From the NCBI RefSeq assembly GCF_029211125.1, contig NZ_JARGEN010000050.1, forward strand, positions 1 to 32,273: 32,273 bases of DNA, written 5' to 3'. This stretch comes from Curvibacter soli. GTDB taxonomy: Bacteria; Pseudomonadota; Gammaproteobacteria; Burkholderiales; Burkholderiaceae_C. A program made the translations under genes and the position numbers. How positions within the stretch are numbered: the stretch's first letter is position 1; each line of letters starts with the position of its first letter. Positions 28,523-32,273 of the stretch are shown here, one piece after another. Below the pieces are notes generated by a model. It saw only the letters and a list, made by a program, of their open reading frames with translations, was not told the origin of the DNA and made no database searches.

Positions 28523-28882
28523 CTAGCGTGGTGCGGCGGAAGCGGCCATGGCCCAGGGCTGCTCGATCACCGCGTCGCTTTGCGCATGCGCCACGCAGGG
28601 CAGGATGCAGCCTTCCTGCTTCTCCTCCGCGCTCAGGCCCGGCCAGGCGATCAGGTAGCGCACGCTGCCTTCCAGCAGGGTGCACAGGCAGGTGCGGCAA
28701 GTGCCATTGCGGCAGGAGGAGGGAAGTTCTACCCCGGCCTTTTCCGCTGCTTCCAGCAGGGATTCATCGGCGCTGGCGTCGAACGCCAGCCCAGACGGCT
28801 CCACCCGCACCCGCCAGGGGCGCGGCCGCGCGCCGCCGCCGTCGCTGCGACGACCATCGCCGGCATCATCGTCCGGTTTCAT
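28523..28882 (-). CDS. Plant-type [2Fe-2S] ferredoxin-like protein
   Basis: This 119-residue protein has the cluster motif C57-x4-C62-x2-C65 (SSCRNGTCRTC) and the distal ligand C96 in GCILPCVAH, the standard plant-type [2Fe-2S] pattern. It would carry electrons in the cytoplasm to an oxygenase or reductase not seen here. The first 20 residues are a charged Gly/Asp/Arg tail. The ATG at 28882 is used because the ferredoxin fold begins soon after; upstream in-frame sequence overlaps the intergenic region. The TAG stop is part of the CTAG at the border of the 28101-28526 element. It is divergent from the GNAT gene. Confidence 0.87.
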   Translation of the reverse strand: MKPDDDAGDGRRSDGGGARPRPWRVRVEPSGLAFDASADESLLEAAEKAGVELPSSCRNGTCRTCLCTLLEGSVRYLIAWPGLSAEEKQEGCILPCVAHAQSDAVIEQPWAMAASAAPR

Positions 28883-28962
28883 GCGGATCCCAGGAGCATG
28901 TTTGCAAGCCCCAAGGAGATCGCAAACACGTTCGTGGCGCCGCGTGGAGGCGTGAAAACGAT

Positions 28963-28992
28963 TTGCGGCGACAATCCCGTTCCCCGTATTTT
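28963..28992 (+). promoter_or_regulatory. Candidate promoter of the GNAT gene
   Basis: TTGCGG (28963-28968) and TATTTT (28987-28992) are separated by 18 bp, about 30 bp before the GNAT ATG. The match to consensus is partial. The 140-bp divergent gap with the ferredoxin gene shows no clear palindrome. Confidence 0.35.
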
Positions 28993-29022
28993 CTGAAATA
29001 CCCATTTCGTTAGCCGTTTTCC

Positions 29023-29541
29023 ATGCCGAGTATCCAGGTCCGCCCCGCCACGCTGCGGGATGCCAAGGCGATCGCCCAAATCCACTCCCTTTCCGTCCAA
29101 GCCGCCTACGAAGGCATAGTGCCGCAAGCACAGCTCAAGGCCATGTCCCCCGAAAAAAGCCAAGCCTACTGGCGCGAAGCCATCGAATACTGCGAACCCC
29201 AGGTCCACGTGGCCCTCGAAGACGACAGGATAGTCGGCTTCGTCGGCTTCGACCGCTCGCGCGACGAGAAGTCCCGCCCCACCACGGGCGAGATCTGGGC
29301 CATCTACGCCGCTCCCACGCATTGGAGCAAGGGCGTTGGCCTGGCCCTGTGGGACGCCGCGCGCGACGGCCTGCAGGAAGAGGGCTGCACCACCGTCACC
29401 GCCTGGGTGCCGCTGCGCAACGAGCGCGCCATGCGCTTTCACGAGCTGGCCGGCTTCAAGCGCGAGATGACCACCGCCAAGACCGCCGTGGTCGGCGGCT
29501 GCAAGATCGAGGAAGTGCGCCTGCAGCGTCCGCTGCCCTGA
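29023..29541 (+). CDS. GNAT-family N-acetyltransferase
   Basis: This 172-residue single-domain acetyltransferase opens with IQVRPATLRDAKAIAQIHS, typical of the RimI/PhnO-like GNAT start. It then shows the beta4 strand EIWAIYAAPTHWSKGVG with the acetyl-CoA pyrophosphate loop (WSKGVGLAL, about 100-108), and the late motif NERAMRFHELAGFKRE common to the family. It would transfer acetyl from acetyl-CoA to an amine; the substrate cannot be told. No clear ribosome site is visible. A perfect hairpin follows its stop codon. Confidence 0.88.
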   Translation: MPSIQVRPATLRDAKAIAQIHSLSVQAAYEGIVPQAQLKAMSPEKSQAYWREAIEYCEPQVHVALEDDRIVGFVGFDRSRDEKSRPTTGEIWAIYAAPTHWSKGVGLALWDAARDGLQEEGCTTVTAWVPLRNERAMRFHELAGFKREMTTAKTAVVGGCKIEEVRLQRPLP

Positions 29542-29567
29542 GCCTTCCGGGCGGGCCCTGCCGCAGC

Positions 29568-29591
29568 ACGGTGTCATTTGCATGACACCGT
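29568..29591. terminator. Perfect 10-bp hairpin after the GNAT gene
   Basis: ACGGTGTCAT and ATGACACCGT flank a TTGC loop. The stem is strong but no T-run follows, so it is either a weak terminator or an RNA-stability element. It is the first of three adjacent inverted repeats in the 97-bp gap before ppk2. Confidence 0.45.
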
Positions 29592-29595
29592 CATG

Positions 29596-29622
29596 TGGCA
29601 AGTTGCCAGTTTTTCACTGGCA
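29596..29622 (+). promoter_or_regulatory. Two overlapping, mutually exclusive hairpins upstream of ppk2
   Basis: TGGCAAGTTGCCA (29596-29608) is a palindrome, and TGCCAGT (29604-29610) also pairs with ACTGGCA (29616-29622) around TTTTC. Because they share TGCCA, only one can form at a time. They end 16 bp before the ppk2 ATG. A regulatory role is inferred from geometry only. Confidence 0.35.
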
Positions 29623-29638
29623 CGCACAGGACCCGCCC

Positions 29639-30562
29639 ATGACCCAGGACCGCACCCCCGCCCCGCCCAGCGCGCATGACCTGCTGCGCCTGCAGGAAGA
29701 CATACTCGACGGCCTCGACGAAGAGCTGGAGATGGAGCTCGAGGACCTGCACCACGACGCAAGCGGCATCGCCCGCGTCGACGGCAGCCGCGAGGCCCGG
29801 CGCAACTACTTCCGCGAGCTGTTTCGCCTGCAGGGCGAGCTGGTCAAGCTGCAGGACTGGGTGGTCGCCACGCGCCACCGCATGGTGGTGATCTTCGAGG
29901 GCCGCGACTCCGCCGGCAAGGGCGGCGCCATCAAGCGCATCACGCAGCGCCTGAACCCGCGCGTGTGCCGCGTGGCCGCGCTGCCCGCGCCCAACGACCG
30001 CGAGCGCACGCAGTGGTACTTCCAGCGCTACGTGGCGCACCTGCCCGCCGCGGGCGAGATCGTGCTGTTCGACCGTAGCTGGTACAACCGCGCTGGCGTG
30101 GAGCGCGTCATGGGCTTCTGCACCGACGCCGAGTACGAGGAGTTCTTCCGCTCGGTGCCCGAGTTCGAGAAGATGCTCGCGCGCAGCGGCATCCAGCTCG
30201 TCAAATACTGGTTCTCCATCACCGACGACGAGCAGCACCTGCGCTTCACCAGCCGCATCCACGACCCGCTCAAGCAGTGGAAGCTGAGCCCCATGGATCT
30301 GGAAAGCCGCCGCCGCTGGGAGGACTACACCCGCGCCAAGGAAACCATGCTGGAGCGCACCCACATCCCCGAGGCGCCCTGGTGGGTGGTGCAGGCGGTG
30401 GACAAGAAGAAGGCGCGCCTGAACTGCATCCACCACCTGCTGTCCCTGGTGCCGTACCACGAGGTGCCGCATCCGGAGGTCACACTGCCCGAGCGCGTGC
30501 GCAACCCGGACTACCTGCGGCACCCCGTGCCGCAGGAGATGTTCGTGCCTGAAGTTTATTGA
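29639..30562 (+). CDS. ppk2: Polyphosphate kinase 2 (PPK2)
   Basis: This 307-residue cytoplasmic kinase uses polyphosphate to phosphorylate nucleotides. Walker A is FEGRDSAGKGG (about 86-96). The Walker B/lid region is FDRSWYNRAGVERVMGFC (D about 145), followed by KYWFSITDDEQHLRF and the WKLSPMDLESRRRWEDYTRA lid. The size and single domain fit class I PPK2, which usually converts ADP/GDP to ATP/GTP; class cannot be fixed by eye. The ATG at 29639 is preferred over an upstream in-frame one because that extension runs through the hairpins. Its TGA stop is immediately followed by the terminal repeat of copy 5. Confidence 0.9.
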   Translation: MTQDRTPAPPSAHDLLRLQEDILDGLDEELEMELEDLHHDASGIARVDGSREARRNYFRELFRLQGELVKLQDWVVATRHRMVVIFEGRDSAGKGGAIKRITQRLNPRVCRVAALPAPNDRERTQWYFQRYVAHLPAAGEIVLFDRSWYNRAGVERVMGFCTDAEYEEFFRSVPEFEKMLARSGIQLVKYWFSITDDEQHLRFTSRIHDPLKQWKLSPMDLESRRRWEDYTRAKETMLERTHIPEAPWWVVQAVDKKKARLNCIHHLLSLVPYHEVPHPEVTLPERVRNPDYLRHPVPQEMFVPEVY

Positions 30563-30563
30563 A

Positions 30564-30675
30564 CCTGGAAACGGCAGTTGGATGCGCCTGCCAGTGCCGT
30601 GATCGGGGTGCCAGGCAAGACGCGACGACGCGGCGGGCTACTTGCCCGCAAGGAGGAGCAACGCCGCATTCCAGG
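30564..30675 (+). repeat. Dispersed repeat, internally deleted (copy 5), with TTGAA flanks
   Basis: CCTGGAAACGGCAGTTG begins at 30564 and the sequence follows copy 1 to AACGCCGCAT (about 30668). It then jumps to TTCCAGG (30669-30675), the tip of the other terminal repeat, so about 120 bp of the body are missing. TTGAA directly precedes and follows the element, consistent with a 5-bp target duplication. The remaining 98 bp before the methyltransferase gene show no clear promoter. Confidence 0.8.
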
Positions 30676-30773
30676 TTGAACCCTCGGTTGCATCCGGGGC
30701 GCCCTTGCCCCATCGGGAGCCCGTGCCCGGTTCTGGTAAAAGCGGTTCATCTTCCGATGGACCCGCTTCTTCC

Positions 30774-31928
30774 ATGCCCCTGACCGCGCCGCACCCCTAC
30801 ATCCACTGGAGCGAGGGCGGCGCACCGCGCACCGCGCGCTGGCGCAGCGAGTCCGGCACCGCTGCCCCGGCGCGCGTCCTGCCCGCCGACGACACGCTGT
30901 CCGCCGACGCCGCCTACCGGCTGGCCTGCGAAGGCACGGCACTGCTGTGGCGCGGCGACTACCACAACGCGCGCCAGCTACTGCAGGCGCTGGAGCGGCG
31001 CATCGCGCGCGGGCCGCGCAAGGGCGGAGACGCCCGCCCCGCGCTGGCCAGCCCTTCTGAGGCCTTCCACCGCCACCGCCAGGCCCAGGCCCAGCGCGCG
31101 CGCGTGCTCGGCATGCTGCTGCTGCCCCTCGACGGCGACTACGGCGTGCCGCTGCGCCGGGCGCCGGACGCGCGCGCGGCCTGCGCCGAAGCCTGGGGCC
31201 CGGCCACGGGCGAGCCCGCCGCCGTGGCGCTACGCGAACTGTTGGGGCTGGTCGGCGCGCACGAATGGCGCCGCAAGGGCGTGGAAATTCCCGCCCTCGG
31301 CGGCGCCCGCATCCACCCGCACTACGGCGTGTTCTCGCCCGTGCGCGGTGAATACGTGGACCTCGTGGCCCAGGCCCCGTTGCCCGGCACGGAGCTGGCC
31401 TTCGACATCGGCGCGGGCACCGGCGTGCTGTCGGCCGTGCTGGCGCGGCGCGGCGTGCGGCGCATCGTGGCCACCGACATGGACCCGCGCGCCCTGGCCT
31501 GCGCGCGCGACAACCTCGACCGCCTGGGCCTGTCGGCGCAGGTGGAGCTACTGGCCGCCGACCTGTTCCCGCCCGGGCGCGCTGCCCTCGTGGTGTGCAA
31601 CCCGCCCTGGCTGCCCGCGCGCGCGGCCACGCCCATCGAGCACGCGGTGTACGACGAGGGCAGCCGCATGCTGCGCGGCTTCCTGGCCGGTCTGGCGGAC
31701 CACCTGGCAGCCGGCGGCGAGGGCTGGCTGATCCTCTCCGACCTGGCTGAACATCTGGGATTGCGCACGCGCGCCGAATTGCAGGAATGGGTGGAGGCCG
31801 CCGGCCTGCGCGTGCTGGCCCGCGCGGACGCGCGCCCGCGCCACCCCAAGTCGCGTGACGCTGCCGATCCGCTGCACGAGGCCCGCGCGCGGGAGGTCAC
31901 CTCGCTGTGGCGGCTCGCGGCGCGCTGA
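30774..31928 (+). CDS. Class I SAM-dependent methyltransferase
   Basis: This 384-residue protein has an N-terminal region of about 190 residues without recognised motifs ([20 protein letters not shown]). The Rossmann methyltransferase domain follows: motif [12 protein letters not shown] (about 210-220), motif [19 protein letters not shown], and NPPW at about 276-279. NPPW is the N/DPPY/W motif of N-methyltransferases acting on glutamine side chains, adenine or guanine. Family resemblance is to HemK/RsmC-type enzymes with a separate substrate-recognition domain, so RNA or protein modification is likely. The start at 30774 follows the low-complexity region after the repeat. The dusC gene begins 7 bp after its stop, which also hints at RNA modification. 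Confidence 0.82.
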   Translation: MPLTAPHPYIHWSEGGAPRTARWRSESGTAAPARVLPADDTLSADAAYRLACEGTALLWRGDYHNARQLLQALERRIARGPRKGGDARPALASPSEAFHRHRQAQAQRARVLGMLLLPLDGDYGVPLRRAPDARAACAEAWGPATGEPAAVALRELLGLVGAHEWRRKGVEIPALGGARIHPHYGVFSPVRGEYVDLVAQAPLPGTELAFDIGAGTGVLSAVLARRGVRRIVATDMDPRALACARDNLDRLGLSAQVELLAADLFPPGRAALVVCNPPWLPARAATPIEHAVYDEGSRMLRGFLAGLADHLAAGGEGWLILSDLAEHLGLRTRAELQEWVEAAGLRVLARADARPRHPKSRDAADPLHEARAREVTSLWRLAAR

Positions 31929-31935
31929 GGGGCCG

Positions 31936-32207
31936 ATGAAGCACCTGCTGCTCGCGCCGATGGAGGGGCTGCTCGACCACGTGCTGCGCGACATCCTCAC
32001 GCGCGCGGGCGGCATCGACCGCTGCGTGTCGGAGTTCATCCGCGTCACCGACACCCTGCTGCCCGAGCGCGTGTTCCTGCGCGTGGTGCCCGAACTGGCC
32101 GCCGGCAGCCGCACCCCCGCGGGCGTGCCGGTGCGTGTGCAGTTGCTGGGCTCCGATCCGCCCTGCCTGGCCGACAACGCCGCGCGCGCTGCGGCCCTGG
32201 GCGCCGA
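31936..32207 (+). pseudogene. dusC: tRNA-dihydrouridine synthase DusC, interrupted
   Basis: The first 90 codons encode a typical Dus start ([56 protein letters not shown]). The text breaks at AAALGA, just before the family's NxGCPA catalytic loop. From 32208 the sequence is that of a mobile-element end, which supplies a stop at 32236-32238. Dus enzymes reduce U to dihydrouridine in tRNA using FMN. If the gene does not resume after the element, DusC activity at its tRNA site is lost. The remainder of the gene should lie beyond the window. Confidence 0.85.
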
Positions 32208-32273
32208 GGGGTCTCCTCGTTTTCAGTGCAATAAGTGACGGTACGAAAAGCTAGCACTGGCGCGGAGGTGGTG
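32208..32273. mobile_element. Terminal inverted repeat of an IS1071-like (Tn3-family) element
   Basis: The sequence switches from dusC to GGGGTCTCCTCGTTTTCAG at 32208 and runs to the window edge. A GGGG start and this string match my recollection of the long (about 110-bp) IS1071 end, common on catabolic plasmids and composite transposons of Comamonadaceae. Tn3-family insertion makes 5-bp duplications, so GCCGA just before 32208 would be expected to recur after the far end. The transposase would lie outside the window. Confidence 0.7.

Larger units (their letters stand above)
28101..28526. mobile_element. Small IS5-like non-autonomous element with CTAG target duplication
   Basis: CTAG occurs at both ends (28101-28104 and 28523-28526), immediately inside which lie 15-bp perfect inverted repeats, TGCAGTGTTCGATGC at 28105-28119 and its complement at 28508-28522. 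A CTAG (YTAR) duplication is typical of the IS5 family. No transposase frame is present. A second CTAGTGCAGTGTTC at 28121-28134 suggests a nested or repeated end. The interior contains a REP-like hairpin and full copy 4 of the 234-bp repeat, which therefore inserted later. Each flanking gene, converging from both sides, uses one CTAG copy as its TAG stop. Confidence 0.65.

Overview
The window reads as a chromosomal segment of a high-GC betaproteobacterium, most likely a member of the Comamonadaceae (Acidovorax/Comamonas/Alicycliphilus-like). The reasons are the GC-rich coding style, the paired ATP-grasp/alpha-E/transglutaminase genes, the TRAP and Bug-type solute systems, a degenerate repeat inside comEC of a kind I recall from this family, and an IS1071-like end at the right edge. 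Assignments rest on motif recognition by eye; no database was searched.

Layout. (1) 387-8349 is a divergent transport and catabolism block. A 5-oxoprolinase (-), the 5' stub of an exported solute-binding protein (-) and a MarR-type regulator (-) face a three-gene TRAP transporter plus crcB (+). A perfect 24-bp palindrome lies in the divergent promoter region. The likely theme is uptake and ATP-driven opening of 5-oxoproline (pyroglutamate) or a related lactam. (2) 8382-9986 is a chemoreceptor. (3) 10286-13276 (-) is a copper-type TonB receptor, a decayed PCu(A)C chaperone and a DUF2946 protein, together a copper-handling group. (4) 13316-19445 (-) holds an ATP-grasp/alpha-E fusion and a transglutaminase-DUF2126 protein. 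Beyond comEC (19671-22172, +), a second separate ATP-grasp (22191-23687) and alpha-E protein (23854-24813) follow on the + strand. This is the most intriguing system here: a predicted amidoligase/peptidase peptide-tagging pathway whose product is unknown. (5) 24880-28104 is a large PAS-GGDEF-EAL protein. (6) 28523-31928 holds a [2Fe-2S] ferredoxin (-), a GNAT acetyltransferase, a PPK2 polyphosphate kinase and a methyltransferase (all +). (7) At the right edge a dusC gene is cut by an IS1071-like terminal repeat.

The most striking non-coding signal is a family of about 234-bp elements with 17-bp terminal inverted repeats (CCTGGAAACGGCAGTTG) and no transposase. There are six copies or fragments: 74-307, 4065-4195, 10153-10255, 13290-13319, 28257-28490 and 30564-30675. 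They sit mostly at gene 3' ends. Two partial copies are complementary halves broken at the same internal point. One full copy is nested in a second element (28101-28526) that landed in a CTAG where two convergent genes shared their stop codons, leaving both stops intact.

Most of the non-coding DNA consists of these repeats, hairpins and gene remnants, so the region looks shaped by small mobile sequences. I saw no tRNA, rRNA or CRISPR array.
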